Assembly (NCBI GenBank): GCA_036852015.1
Contig: JAANDG010000082.1
Span: forward strand, 1-64,000
Length of the DNA: 64,000 nucleotides
From: Pelodera strongyloides
Taxonomy: Eukaryota > Nematoda > Chromadorea > Rhabditida > Rhabditidae
Direction of reading: 5' to 3'
Positions 37,813-52,159 of the stretch are shown here, piece after piece. The stretch's first letter is position 1. Every line of letters starts with the position of its first letter. A program made the position numbers and the translations under genes. The notes beneath the pieces were generated by a model, which saw only the letters and a list, made by a program, of their open reading frames with translations, had not been told where the DNA came from and made no database searches.

Positions 37813-40800
37813 AGCGCGAATTGTTACAACTTTTCGCGCCCAAACAAAGTTCTCCCCAATTTAGTAATTCAAATATGTTTTATTTTATTTATTCATTAGA
37901 TTGTGATACACGTAGATTACAGGAGATGAGTGAAGGGGATGCCACCTTCTTGCTCCTTTTCTATGCTTTGCTTTTTTATGGTCTGGATAATAAGTTTCGC
38001 ATAGTGTTCGAAAAAGATTTTGCAGGAAATGCGCCATCACCGAGTAAAAATATTCGTTGAAAAATGAATCGCGAGGACTAATTGTAAGTGTACTTTTCCT
38101 TCCTTTTTATCCTTTTTATTGAAAGATGATGGCGTTAGCTTCGAATAAACTTGTCTTGCAAAGCACCAGCTTTTAATTAGTTCTTTATCGTAGTCTTTGT
38201 GTCCCGAGGGTATCTGGCTATAGTTGCACCCTTATTTTCTTATTCTGAGTCCCCCAGATTCCCTCGGGCTACACACAATTGCACAGGCTATGGTAAAGAA
38301 TTTTGCTAGAATTCGAAGCAATATATTGATTTATAAATTTTAATTGAAATTTTGTGCTTCATAGGATATGTTTATGTGAAGCTAATGACATCATATATCG
38401 ATAAGAAGAAATAAATCTACACTTATGGTTAGATCTGGTGAGCCTCCTCCTAAAGCCATTAGACGATAGTACCTGAAAATCTCCAGATTTATTACATAGT
38501 TTAAGATTCATTAACAAGTTTATTTTTGCAATTTAATACCGATATCGAACCCCTTTTATCGTGTTTGTTTATGCGACTATGCAAATAATGAAGAGTTCAA
38601 AGGTTACATGTCCAAATTCGTTTGCTTTTGATGGTCACCTATACTATAGAGTGTAGTCAAAATACCTTGACAAACTGTGAAACAAAGGATGGAAGTGCGA
38701 GTTGGACCTGATCTTGTTTGAAGTGTCAACATAACGTGCCCCTGTGTATAACACTAGTTCTGCGCTCCCAAAGCTCAAACATAAAAATTCAAGGGTTTCC
38801 ACTTGCGGCAAATTTTATTGATTTGAGGCCCAGAAGAAAAATCATGTGTCTCTTTTTTAAGTTAAATTTCCTGAAATGTATGTAACTTGCCTTTAACCGC
38901 AGATACTTAACGTCATCAAATAATCGTCGTAAAGACTATTTTCCGCGTTAATTCCTATCCTATCTCAATCACCTTAGATCACGTCAATGACACATGCAAA
39001 GGAAACGTTTCACATTTTAGTCTCAATCCGACAGTGCGCTCGCATTTGCATGAACGTAGAAAAAAAACGTCAGACTAGGTCATTTAAACTAAACAGACTA
39101 GTTAAAGAAACAATGTCCTTTCTCATTGATCGAATTATAGATTTTTTTATTTTTTTTTCTACGTCAATAGACTACTTTTTGTTTTTATTATTGTAATTGG
39201 CGTATTATTCAATTTTGCCTTACGTGTTCTTTCAACACTTTGTGCCGGAGAAATTAATGCATTTCTTGAAGCTCCGAAAAATTCTGCCTCAAAGGGATAG
39301 GTTCACCTCGAATTGCACCTTTATTCTAGTCTTGGAAATGCTTTAAGATCTAGCAACAATGAATGAATTTTCCTCAGATTATCGCACAGTTTCATAGACG
39401 ACTGGAGATTCATGCATTCTAACCATGCATACGTTTATGCAAAAATCGTTTGCGTTTACGGTTAAAATAGAAACAGAATATTAGTCAGTCCTTGTTAACA
39501 TCTTCTTCTTTTTTTTGATAACCTTTTTTTGAATGTGAAACTTGGCATGCAACCAGATTGCGGTTCGCGCGCGGCAACATTTTATAACAAATGAATCTCT
39601 TTTTGCCTAACCAATGCACGCTTTTTGTTACGCAAAGATCCGTACAAGAAGTAAAATGTTTTCCGAAATGTATAAAGCTTTCAGACCTTTCATCCTGTCG
39701 TTTAACCAAAACTTATTTTTAAGGTCGACATTTCTGACTCATTGAATTTAGTTTTTGGTCGTTTTGAGTCACATTTGGTCTCAGGAACATATCGAACCAT
39801 TCATTGTGAAATCACACTCACAAAGTTTATCCCTTCTTTAAGTAACACAAATATTCCTGTATTATTGATTGAAGCGCAGAACCATCTAGTTCAATAATAT
39901 TCTTATCAGGTTCTTATCCTGTTGGCACTTAATGCAAAGTACGAAAGCCTGTTTGCTTAACAACTAGACATTGCATAGTTCCTTTATCTTTACAGCAAGA
40001 ATGATCGGAGCAATAATTCGCATCAGTACATTGTTTACGCCGGCCACTTTTATATACTCACTTGGTGAAACACGTAACATAAAATAGTCAAACATATATA
40101 AAAAGTCGCTTCAGAAGGGTTCAACAACAACTGAAGATGTATTTCGCTTCAAAATTATGTATGCTGGAGGTGTTTTAACAATTAACCAATAAATACATTG
40201 GTCAATGAATTAGCCGTGATGTGATAAGAAACATCACTTTACAGTTTTTCTGCGCGTGCAAGACTTATTTTTGAAAGGAAAAGTGATTAATAGGACTAGT
40301 TCTTGACCTTTATGTCTCAGTGTCTTACTACATTATTGCTACTTGTTTCTAGTCGTTCATTTTTTTTCTGCTGGTGTATATACACCTCACCCACTTACAA
40401 TAAATGATATATGTTTATCATTCGTATGCACCAATTAATGCATGCATTGCTTGAATTGTTTGTATTTTTTCGTCACAAAGTTATTTCCTGAAACTTTTGC
40501 AAAACGAAAAAAAACATCAATTTTGTATGATACGTAAATGCAGTTTCCTTTTACTTCTAGTGTTTTTTCCATGTATGTGTCAACCACATATCTTCAAAAT
40601 ATCACTATGTAAATGAAAAACTTCAAAATAATGTAACATTACGCTCGCTTCATCAACTGTTTCTCCGAACCCAAAGATGGCAAAGCCTTTGTATTTCTTC
40701 CGGGGCTTGAAAACCTGTTTCGCTCTCTAGATACCTCCGCATCACCGAATTTTCATCCCTCAACTCTCTATCCTATCACAATGTCAACTTATCACCCTCT

Positions 40801-43800
40801 CATCTCTTCTCTCAACTCTCTTTATTTAGGCACTATCTCCTCACCCTTGCCCTGCCTCTGAAGCATTCTGCATATGTGCTGATCTTTCATACCCTCAAAA
40901 TGTATGCAAAAAGTGAGCTAAGCGTGTCTTGATCTAGCCACTAGCGTTCATAGACAGTCTTTCCGGAGGCACTACCTCTTCCATCTTGTCTTCGGTATCA
41001 GTAACGAAATTATTTTTCCAAACGCTTGCTTGCTAGCCTGTCTCCAGGTGCATACCACCAAAGTACAAACATCAAACAGATGTTCTATACATACCGAAAA
41101 ACAGGCGGGAATTTCCTACTGGTCATTATTGTCTGCAGTTGTTCCGCTGAAAAGTAGTTTCTGCAGGTTAACGCATTGAATGTTTAGCCCATATTCTAAT
41201 ATTTATTACCATTTATTTCTATATAACAAGTATGTGTCCCTCTCCTTTTTCTTATGGTAATTTAAAATTAAACCTTCATTGTAATTCTTTGTCAGCTTCT
41301 TTTATGAACTTTATGCACACATGCTATCGTTACAATGGATGTTTTGTATTAATTAATGGCAGCTTATTTTGTATTTCTGTTTCAAAAAAATTGGCGAAAA
41401 ACATTGTGTTGACTCTACTGCCTTTCCTTTTATGAATGCATGCAAACGAGAATTTTCCGACGTTTGACCAAGAAATAAATCACATATATACTGCAAAAAT
41501 GTTCTTGCTGAGTTTTTCATGAATTCGTATTTAGTTCCTGGCACGTATGCAATGCTAACAATATTATTTTGGTAATGTCTATTATTGATTTCATTGTTTA
41601 CTTTGCAGACAACATGTGTGCACTTTAACGCACGGCATTGCTTTTGGCAAAAAATATCACCTTAATGGTTCTCATTTTTATTATGACCATTTGAACTTTT
41701 CGTGGTATCGGCTAGTTATGTTTGTTATTGAATATCGCAGCGTATGTATGTTTTGCACATCTCCTATCGTTGAATGAAACCTTTAGCTTGATTGTCCTAT
41801 CAAAATGAATCATAAATGTGTGATGAATTTTCGAGCACCAACTGCACACGATAGACGAATATAAGCCAATGTTGTTTTCACAACATGAAAGTCAAAGCCT
41901 AAAACTGGTCGTTATTTATGCTAGTTTGTGTAACGTGTAACAACAATATGTAGGTTGGCCGGCATGGGACAAATACTCTAGTATTACGATTGCTGCACCT
42001 TTTTTCACACGTGATGTTCCAAAGTTTTAAGGTCATTTCAAGTCCATTTCAAATTTTCAAGTTCATTCGTAAACATACGTAAGCAAATTGTAAAGTACTC
42101 TTAATTGATATCATATGCTATAACGGGTGATGTTTGTTAGTCGTTCTTTGTCCGTCTTTCTTTCTGCTGTTGCTTTGTTGGCAAACCTATGTTTATTTTT
42201 TGTCCATTTTCTGCAATCTCTGTCCGTAATTTATCATGGTTCACAAATTTTCGGTGGGAATCTGAGTAATTTATTAACGAATGCGCCGATTGATTATTTG
42301 TAAAGTTTACTCACTCAGACACAAAGAATACGAATGAGTAATGTTATTATCCCGAGCTTTTTCCAAAATGATTTGGAACACAACTCTCTGATACTCAAAA
42401 TCATTTTCATTATTGTGATGGATGCAGCGCTCTTTAAACCATTTTATACCTTCAGTAATGTTTTGTGCCTCCAACTATTGTATTTACTGTAATAACCAAG
42501 AACTACCGTCGTCAAATTGCACTTTTCTGTCTTGTTGACAACATCAGAAATTCATCAGTTTAAGTGACAAAGTGTACTTTTCAATCACTGATATATTCTG
42601 ACACACTGATTAAGAATTTCACCCTCCACCCATTCATTCTAAGATTCTTTCCGTTAACAATTGTCAACATGCAGGCCTTGAGAACATTTCCTTGCTATTT
42701 TTATGCTTCTTCTTGAAGCCAGCCCAAAACCGAACTTGTCGATGCAGTCAGTACTTGGTAAAAGAGATGTTTTATTCAAATCTTTCCTAATTATTCAAGT
42801 TTTACTCTAATTATCTTTGCTTATATTTTAGAGTTTTTAGTTTTTAACAGCTTACGAGTACTTCTATTTGTTCTTAGTTAGTTGTTAGTTTAATATTACG
42901 CATTCATTTTCTTTATTAAATTCAGTCGACATGTTTTACTGTGTAATTCAGTTTGCGGAACAGTTTTCGTGTAACTGGCCGTTGACAGTATATGGCATGG
43001 CAAAAAAGGGTATTGACTTTCTGGAAGCACTATTTTCTCAGTGGTCAGAGCCTCATTTTCTTTGGGGGTAGCGCACGGCAACGAACGTCCAAAACGGAAT
43101 TTATTGCCTTTTGCCTTTAGATAGGGGAATATTCTCCTTCATTTATGGCTTCAGAATATCCATTGTCTTAACAAATAGAACAACTCCTTCGTTTACTCGG
43201 GGTTTCTGTTCAGCTTTGAGATAACTCACATAGCAAATTCATTAATAATTTTTATTAGGTGTCTCGTGGAGTGTGTGTAGGAATTGTATTTCGTGTATTT
43301 GAGAGAAAAAGCGATGCTTTATAAGAAAAGTAAGCTAGTTTATTGGCTTCAGTTAATATGGTTCTATTAGGGTCCAAAAGTCGGAATACGTTCTACCTGT
43401 AAATATACAACAAACATGACATTGTTGATATGAGGCTTAATCAGTGTTCTTTTTTCTTTATTTGAGTGCGGGACCTGTATGATTTGATTTGTACTTTAGA
43501 CTCAGCGAGTTTCTCGACGCTTTGCTAACCTTATCTACACTCTATAGAGTCAAACTGAGAGTTCATCTTATTGGCATGTATGTGTAAAGTTCCACCAAAA
43601 ATCCACTCTTTTGCATGAGATGTTCCTCCAGCATCTTTAGTTACCATTCTTTTGCTGATTGCCTCAAATTTTTGCTCAATAACTGGTTCGGAAACAAGCA
43701 AGAAAAATGCAACAAATAGAAAGAAAAAGTGAACCTTTAGATTTACCCGTGCTGATTAAAGTGGGATGAGAGAACAGAATTATAAGCAAATAGTCCTCGG

Positions 43801-44620
43801 ACTAAGGTTTAAACCACTTGTAAACGTTTTGTTCATTAAGCATCCACAAAATAATTTCAAAAAGGACCTCTGATAACAAGCATAACATGAGCCTATAATG
43901 CCTCACTGTTCATTTTTTGCAGGATTTCACTAATGTTGTTGTGCTGTACGGATCATATATGAACATGCGGTTATAGAATAACGTCGCGATCACAAGGCTC
44001 GATGAGAGCCTTTGTGAATACTCTACTCACTGACCATGTATTCCTCAGGGATTTAACTTTCTCATCTTTGATTTGCAATATATATTACTGTGCTACTCGT
44101 TGTAGTGAACACAAACAAACTCTGGATCCGTTATGACCACTCCCTTATCAAAGAATCCATAAGTCTTATCATACAAGACGGTGCCCTCCTATCAGAAGCG
44201 CCTGCTGCTTTGAGAACTGAAGTATTTATCTTCCGACCGACCTTCTGATTTGTTGTTCCGAACTTATTCAAATCCATGGGTGCATCTTTGTTGTATGTTA
44301 ACTTATTTACTGTTTATATGTTACACACAGCAAAACATCCATTTTCCTTTTTTCAAAAATCGTTTTCGAAAATTTGTATGCTTCCCGAATCAGAAAACAT
44401 ATTATCTTTTATTTTACCGAATCAAATTGAGTATGAACTGTTCAGGTTCTCAATGGGGACTCGGCTATCCAGGTCGAATCTTTTTTATTAATTGCACCTT
44501 TTCATTGTTTTGCTAACAAAATCAAACTTTTTCACATTTCTCGTACTCTAGTGGCAATAACTACTTTCGCACGTTGACTTTCAGTTCTTTGGTTGAATGC
44601 TTCTTTTTAATCTTTGCGCT
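37813..44620. other. 6.8-kb gene desert
   Basis: AT-rich throughout, with no conserved protein family in any frame. 40700-40870 is a notable pyrimidine-rich (CT) stretch on the plus strand. Short open frames (at most 90 codons, at 44250-44516) look like chance. Confidence 0.55.
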
Positions 44621-44630
44621 ATCCGAATTT

Positions 44631-44632
44631 AG
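44631..44632 (+). promoter_or_regulatory. Splice acceptor 5' of the FATP start
   Basis: CCGAATTTAG ends at 44632 and ATG starts at 44640, seven bases later. Spliced-leader addition or a 5'-UTR intron end is likely. Confidence 0.55.
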
Positions 44633-44639
44633 GATAGTG

Positions 44640-47600
44640 ATGACGGACTCTCCGAGGATAGCACTGCTTCGAATCGCGGTGTTCGGAACACTTATGTACG
44701 CAATGGGAAGGTCGGTCTTGTTGGCTTCGTGTCTTCAGCACCAAAGTAATCTAAATGGCCTAGAAACAGACCTTCTGTCTGCCAAGGCAATTGTTAATAC
44801 GAATATAATTGTGAAACACTTTTTTTTACGGTCCAAGCTTTTCGGCCTCATCTTTCATGGGAGGGATTCTATTTAATAACGACATATCAAATCAGTGCTT
44901 TGTTCCCTTTTATGTGACGTATGTTGTACGTATATATGGTCATCTTTTTGCTCCCTTATATGATCAAGTTCATTTGGAATGAGAGATACATTTCTTGCCA
45001 GTGGTTTTTGCTTTTCCAAACAGTTTCGTTTGCTATGTTTCGCAAAAAAAAAGCTTCCAGAAAGGTACCCTTGTTTGCCAATGAAGTGTTTGCCAAGTGT
45101 GACGATAGAAGACCTATTTTGTATTTTCTCGTTTTGTTTCAGAGACTGGTGGTTTTCAATTTTCATCTTATTCGTCATGTACAGAATATCCATTACTGAC
45201 TACTTCCAAAAGGTTCGAAAAACGATCAAACGTGATCTCAAGTGGGTGTCATTGTATGTTGTAAAAGAGAGCCTTTTTTGTGTATGTTATTATCAGTCGA
45301 AGCGAACTTATAATATGCTGTGTATTTCAGAGGTCTCTTCCTTTTAATTGGAGTCAAGCGGGAAATCAAAAAGAGATTGCACACAAATAAACCACTTCAT
45401 CACATCTTCCTGGAGAAAGTATGTTTCTCTGTTGTTACTTTTCTAATATGATGTCAATACAGTGAACAAAGTGAATAGAACTTCGCCACGTATAATAAAC
45501 ACGAAACGAGACCAGTAAAATAAGTAGAATGTATGTAAAATAAAAAAGCAAAAAGAAGGGAAGATAACATAATCTCGGATTTTTAAGGTCCGTCTCCATC
45601 CTCGTAAGGTAGCTGTGCTTGAAGTTGAGACTGGCAAGAGTCTCACGTATGTAGAACTGAATAAATTGATGAATCAATACGCAAACTACTTTGATGTAAG
45701 TGCTCAACTGCATTGCTATTTTAAGTTATTTCCTTTTATTTACGATCCAAACCTTATATTTGGAAATAGTATTTCTTTTTCTTTTTATCTTTCATCTTTC
45801 AACCATAGTCCGTTCAACCATATTCATCGTGTGACAAGTTCCCAATCTCTAGTATTCTAAACTCGAATTAATTTCCAACTCGATTGTTTCTTGCTTTAGG
45901 CGGAAGGTTATCTGAAGGGAGAAGTGGTTTCCCTGTTTGTGGAGAACAGCATCGACTTCTTTGCCGTTTGGCTCGGGCTTTCCAAGGTTGCTTTATTGTT
46001 TTAGGGACCGTTCGGGCTGCTCTTTTGGAAAGGGAAACCCGCAAATTCCTCGTTCGGGTTTCCCAAAGCATTTAATTCTTTGAGAAAGCTCACAATACAT
46101 TATGAATTATCTTGCGAAAACCTTCCCGCGCACGTGTTTCAAATGTTGCGTGTTAATTCATACTGTATTGTGCGTTTTGTCAAAGCATTCAGTGCTTTCG
46201 GAAAAGTGCAACTCGAACGGCATTGCCTCTTACTCTTTCGGAAAGGGCAACCGGAACGCGCCCTTACCAACATTTTCCTCAACCCATAATTTTCATATAT
46301 CACAGCCTCCTAACGGTTGCTTTGTATTTCAGATCGGCGTTGTCTCAGCCTTCATCAATTCCCATCTCAAACTCGAACCTCTGGCGCATTCCATCAAAGT
46401 GGCTAGCAGCAAATGTGTGATTACCACGGAAACACTCTTGCCCAGTAAGTTTCTAGGCGAAGCAGATAAGTATCCATAAGAAATATGCAGTGATTTGTCC
46501 CGAAACCGTATTGAAAGCAACTTATAAGTATTCTATTGCAGCCCTGCAGAAAGCAATCGAAGCGGGTCTCCTCCCTCAAAGCACCAAGATAATCCTTGTA
46601 TCTGGACATCACGAAGGCCTCCTTTCACTGGAAGACGAGTTGAAGAATGTTTCGACCGATGAACCAGCGGATAAGGGAGTCGACTTTAAAAGTGTGTTTT
46701 TCGTATGAATTGCATGTAAATATTTTACTAGTTTCTCTGCAAAAATGTTATAGTTGTTCCGTTTTCTTTGCGAACTGTCTACTCGGTTGTTTCCCATTGT
46801 GTGCTGTTTTTTAGCGCATCATACCTTTTATTGCGCACCTCCAAATATCTTTGGAAGAATTTGCGTATCCACATACGTAATTAGGCTGAATTTTAGGTGT
46901 TCTATGCTATATTTACACATCTGGAACCACAGGCAATCCGAAACCAGCTGTGATTAAGCACTTCAGGTGGGATTTCTTCCCGATAATTAGCTATCTACCT
47001 TTCGCTTGATACTTTTTGATGATTGACGCATATGCATCGCTAGTTGAATAATTCTTTCGTTTTTTACGCATGTGGCGTTCTTTTTTAAAGGAATAGTCGT
47101 TGACTCGCAGTATGTATTTCTCAGATACTTCTGGATTGCAATGGGTGCTGGTCGATCATTTGGAGTGAACCCCAATGACACTGTCTACATCACTATGCCT
47201 ATGTATCACTCAGCTGCAGGCAAGAATAGTTAACTAATACCCAAGACGCATCAATTCTTGGTTGACACTGTCAAATTTCAACATAGCAAGTTATTTCCAA
47301 CCGGACATTTCTTTTAGGTATTATGGGCATCGGTTCTGTGATTGTATTTGGTTCGACGGCTGTTATCAGAAAAAGATTTTCTGCTTCGAACTTCTGGAAG
47401 GATTGCATCAAGTATGAGTGCACGGCCAGTCAGTACATTGGAGAGATTTGCAGGTAGGTAGAAATATCATGATTTGTTGATTTTAGCAGTTGCTTAAACC
47501 AGTAAATATGCGCGGCAGCTTGGTCATATCATTTTATAATTATAGTTAATGCGAGACTGTCTATTTAATGCGACATTTCAGATACCTCCTTGCCCAACCC

Positions 47601-49534
47601 AAAAGCGCCCAAGACCGTCAACATCATGTACGAGTTATGTGGGGCAATGGACTTCGAGCAGAAATCTGGAACGAGTTTGTAGATCGGTTTGGAATTCAGA
47701 GAATTGGAGAACTCTATGGATCAACTGAAGGCAACAGCAACATCGGTTTGTATTAATTGCCTTGAATACCAGTCTATTTCCTTCAGTAAAAGGCAGCTGA
47801 GCTGCATACTGTTCATTGAAAACGTTGATTTTTTTAGTGAACCTGGATAATCATGTCGGTGCTTGCGGATTTATGCCCATTTACCCACACATTGGTGAAT
47901 TGTATCCAGTGCGCTTGATTAAGGTTGATGAGGAAACTGGCGAATTAATAAGGGGAAAGGTATGTTACTTTGCATATTCTAACTTGGAAGGAAAACATCA
48001 TATTTTCACCTCGGTAAACTACTTGAGACTGACATTCTGGATGTTTCTGATCAACGTAAATTAACCAATGACGCGGATCGTATACTTTTTGTTCGCAACA
48101 TCAGTTCGCGTGACAGCGTACATCATTTAGAAACCACTACATTCTTGTTATCCAATATTTTCACTGTTATCAGAGCATGCGGCGAACTTTTTTTCAGGAT
48201 GGCATGTGCGTTCCCTGCAAACCGGGAGACACTGGAGAAATGATTGGCGTGATCAAGGAGAAGGATACACTTTTGAAGTTTGAGGGGTAAGATAACTTTA
48301 ATCAATTACAGAACTACGAAATACGTGTAACGTTGCGAAACGGGAGATTTTCGCAGCCCGCTAGCATTTTTAAGAAAGTTGATATGCTTAGCCTACGAAA
48401 ACTGAAGAAGAAACAGTGTAGGTAAACAGTTAGCGTTTAGGTCACATTATTATTTGTCTATGAATTTCAGTTATGTGAGCAAGGGTGACACACAAAAGAA
48501 GATCTACCGGGATGTGTTCAGAAAGGGAGATCAGGTGTTCGCATCCGGCGATATTCTATATTGGGACGAGCTAGGTTATCTTTACTTCAAAGATAGAAGA
48601 GGAGACACATTCAGGTCAGCAGTTACACACGTCTCACTTATCGATACATTCAGTTCTTAATTTATAACGCACAAATACAATTAATGTTGAAAAATCAGTT
48701 TTGTACTCATAATCGTTGGAATTTTGTGTGGCTCAACGACTTCAGTTCAAAAGGAATTGGGTTAGAAAACTGCATTCCCATTGCCAGCATGAAGTGGGCT
48801 TTGAAAAAAAACGAGCAATAGTTTACGATTGTTTAGGTGGAAAGGAGAAAATGTATCTACTACTGAAGTGGAAGGAATCCTCCAACCAGTGATGGAATGC
48901 CAAGATGTCATTGTTTATGGAATTGAGGTTAGCTATGGGCTATTTTCCAAATATTTGGCTTGCGAGTAATTATGAACAAAAGTGTGACCGTTTTTACTTG
49001 AATATCTGTGATTCGTTTAGGTCGGAAAGATGGAAGGCCGTGCCGGAATGGCTGCTGTTGTGCTCGTCGACGGTGTTAATGTTGAGGTATTACTTAATTA
49101 TACACAAAAAGACAGTGTTAAACTTTATTTAATGTCAACCTTATTTACTTTTTCTTTGCAGCAATTCCTCAAGGATATCGCTCAAAGACTTCACGCAAAC
49201 CTCGCGAGCTATGCGGTCCCTATTTTTGTTAGATTGCTGAAGGAGGCTGACAAGACTGGTCAGTTTTGGGAACACAACCTATTGTAGAAGCATAAAGCTT
49301 CGATAGGCAGTTAAATGGCGATGGCAGATTACAGATAATGCTAGTCTCATTTATTGTTTATTTATTGCAGGTACCTTCAAATTGAAGAAAACCGACCTCC
49401 AAAAAGCAGGATTTGACCTTTCGAAAGTTAACGGAGATTCTGTATATTACTGGAATGCTTCCGAAAAGGCATATACGCTTCTCGATGAAAAGATGCAACA
49501 CAAGATCGAGACTGGAGAGTACAATAGACTGTAA
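44640..49534 (+). CDS. Fatty-acid transport protein / very-long-chain acyl-CoA synthetase (SLC27)
   Basis: Membrane-anchored acyl-CoA synthetase that activates long and very long fatty acids with ATP and CoA, coupling uptake to activation. Eighteen exons in frame: 44640-44710, 45143-45241, 45331-45418, 45588-45695, 45900-45986, 46333-46444, 46542-46691, 46897-46966, 47125-47219, 47318-47453, 47582-47745, 47838-47959, 48198-48286, 48471-48614, 48837-48927, 49021-49086, 49162-49258, 49371-49534. This gives 650 aa, close to human FATP4 (643). Landmarks: two hydrophobic N-terminal segments; ATP-binding [10 protein letters not shown] at 245-254; [21 protein letters not shown] at 384-389; [17 protein letters not shown]; and [14 protein letters not shown] around 510-523, the FATP signature. 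The C-terminal subdomain is complete. The intron after 47219 has a GC donor. Nothing suggests inactivation. It most resembles the FATP1/4 type, but the subfamily is not certain. Confidence 0.96.
46032..46064. repeat. Hairpin in FATP intron 5
   Basis: GGGAAACCCG (46032-46041) and CGGGTTTCCC (46055-46064) form a 10-bp perfect stem. The surrounding 46010-46270 is GC-richer and has TTTCGGAAA-type words like those in the fold-back element at 57.7-58.4 kb, so this is probably a small related insertion. Open frames across it are not exons. Confidence 0.7.
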
Positions 49535-52101
49535 TCCCCTAAATTGCTCACTTCTTTTAAAGTTTTCTGAAACCAATCCAAGCCTTTCCTTAACTGTGTA
49601 TGTACAATCACATTTCGAAACAATTGAACATTGTTAGCTTTGTTTGCATACATATCGTGATATTGCCCAGACGTTTGGTTGCCTCTTCTGTGATGTGCGA
49701 TAACCAACGCAGCTTTAATTTTTTTTTACTTTTTAGATTCGTCCACGGAGTGTTTTGAAGCAGTGTGTATTTTTAACCAACTGCTCAAAACGGTCCGCGG
49801 TTGTACTTATTGAATCTTGCCAAGAACTCGTAGTTAACTATAGTGTTGCGCTACTTTATTTGCTCATTTTCTTTGCACTAATGGGTATGTTTTCTCACTT
49901 ACTCCCGGAATATTTTGTCATTACTCACCTGCTCTGTGCCAGTGTATTCTCCACTAACAATAAGGATGACATTACATACTCTATTTCGTTATTTGTCCTC
50001 TTTCCATTAGAAATGAGGTTTAATTCGACTCATTCCGCATAGATCCCAGTGCCATTCCCTTTGCCTTTACAACGAGGTGTATTTCTTATAACATAGATAC
50101 AACCTTAGGTCATTTAGTACAGTAATCTTAAGTGATTTATGTAAAAACCATATACTTGCTCCAAGTGCTCCAAGTACCGTTTCTTGGCAAACGCCCTGAA
50201 CAACTTTTCAAGGTCACCCAAATTGTGTATTAATATTATTTTGTATATCTATCAATATGTTTGCTAATAAAGCATTGCACACTTGATCACGTGGGGGAGA
50301 GTTATGTTAAAAAGAGATTATGTTTCATTCGTTTAAACTAGACTAAACTGTTGATAGGAATTGTCTGAGCTACTTGATTTAGAAGAAGCATGGCAATGTA
50401 GTCCGTGATGTTAATATGACCTGAGTCTTACTTGCGCCGTGCATCATGGGTTCACTTATGGGCTCATAGCACCCAATACACGATATTAACGAGCAGGACC
50501 ACATGAACTAAGCCATGCACAATAAAGTGCGAGCACACACGTGAACAGACTTGCAAATCCTTAATATGGTCATATTCCCACGGAGTGTTGCTGAGAAAAG
50601 TATAGGCAGGAGTAACCGATAACGTGAAACCTAAGCCACAACACTAACGGATTGTAAACTGACATCGACAACTAATTTAGCGAATCGTTTACGATAGTTT
50701 TTAAGTATAAACATATACGTCGATTGTGAGTGCAATAGAAAACATCAAATCACGAGATTGTCGGTGCGTGAGTTGACATTGCAGGCAAAGTTCATGACAC
50801 GTTCACGCCCAATTAGTCAGATAAAAGTGGTCAATTTCTTGCAGGCGGTTGACGCGGAAGGAGCCATCTGGGAAGAAGCTTTATCGTCAAAAAGAAAAAT
50901 ATTAAAAAAATAACCTGTCTTGTTAGACGCACGCATTTGCTAGACGATGACGCAAACACAATTTGCATAAACTGACAAAAAAAATGAACGCAGATAGCTG
51001 TGTATCATTTTAACCTGTTTATTTGTGGCAATTGCTAACAATGAGATGCATACCAAATATCATATAAAAATTAAAAACAATGAGAATTTATTACCAAAAA
51101 CCCACAAAAATAAACGCCATCAAAAATATGAACAGATCAATATGTGGACGAGACCTTTTCAAAAACCAGCAAAATTTTCCTACAAAAAACGTTATTAAAC
51201 TATTAGAATAACATTCGAATACCTATTATAAGAACACCTCTAATAACATAACTTAATCTAATAACAAAACATCATGTTCCCACAATAACATCACATAATA
51301 TCTATAGCAATGATTTCTCTGATGAATTACTAAAAATAAAATACTAAAAATAAATTAAATAATATAAAAATGATAAAAGATCTTAAGAGAATAAACCCCT
51401 CACGCACTTCAGCTACTTGTCAGACTATAATAAAAATAATATCGATAAGGCTGATAAAAAAGCAGCAATGGGAATTGCTATTCACGGTGCCCACTCATGA
51501 ACTAACAGACATTCTCGTTGGATCAGTTATGAATGAATAAAGAGCCGACTAGAAGCATAAGAAACCATAAATCATACGTGGCCGTGTGGCGATGAAAAAG
51601 GAGCCAGTATGCAATAGAAGGTCACTAAGTTAGTAGTCAGAAAGAATCAAAACACCTTACTGGCAGTGAAATATTTGGCAAGGAAAGGAATAGACTACGC
51701 GAAGAACAATATACTACAAAAATGCCCTAGGAACGTGAACGAACCCAAAACGACGTCAAACTTCAATCTCATTCAGACGTGGTCCATCATCGGCGATCTG
51801 AAGAAAGAAAGTCATAAAGTACCTGTAAACGTTGAGTTCAATAATCTAAACTAAATCTGGACTACCTACTCTTACCCCCAGTAATGCCGATAATTAGTTT
51901 CACGGAATTATTATAGACATTTGAATGCAAAATACGATGTAATGATTTCGCTACTTTTTCTTATAAAGACGCATTATCTATTTATTTACTGGGTTTTTTA
52001 CTTGGTATGTCAGTGTCAAAGCGCTAGCCTAATAATACTATTTGTAATTGTACGTCAAATCGCTAACCATTTGTAATTATTTGAACATTCCGATCTTTAA
52101 C
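49535..52101. other. Intergenic, including FATP 3' flank
   Basis: Contains the FATP 3' UTR; an AATAAA hexamer is at 50266-50271, although a nearer weak signal may be used. 49744-49763 carries a 20-base word also found at 57524-57543. From 50900 to 51400 the sequence is very AT-rich with no gene. The frame at 51666-51854 has no motif. Confidence 0.45.
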
Positions 52102-52159
52102 CTTAACTCTTTTGATTAAATGAAGGCAAGACCTCTCAAGGCTGGTCAGGCCAAAGTTT

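Noticed and set aside
45868..46289. Several open frames within FATP intron 5
   Set aside because: They sit between two well-defined FATP exons that join in phase and match the family without a gap; the sequence is a GC-richer repeat.
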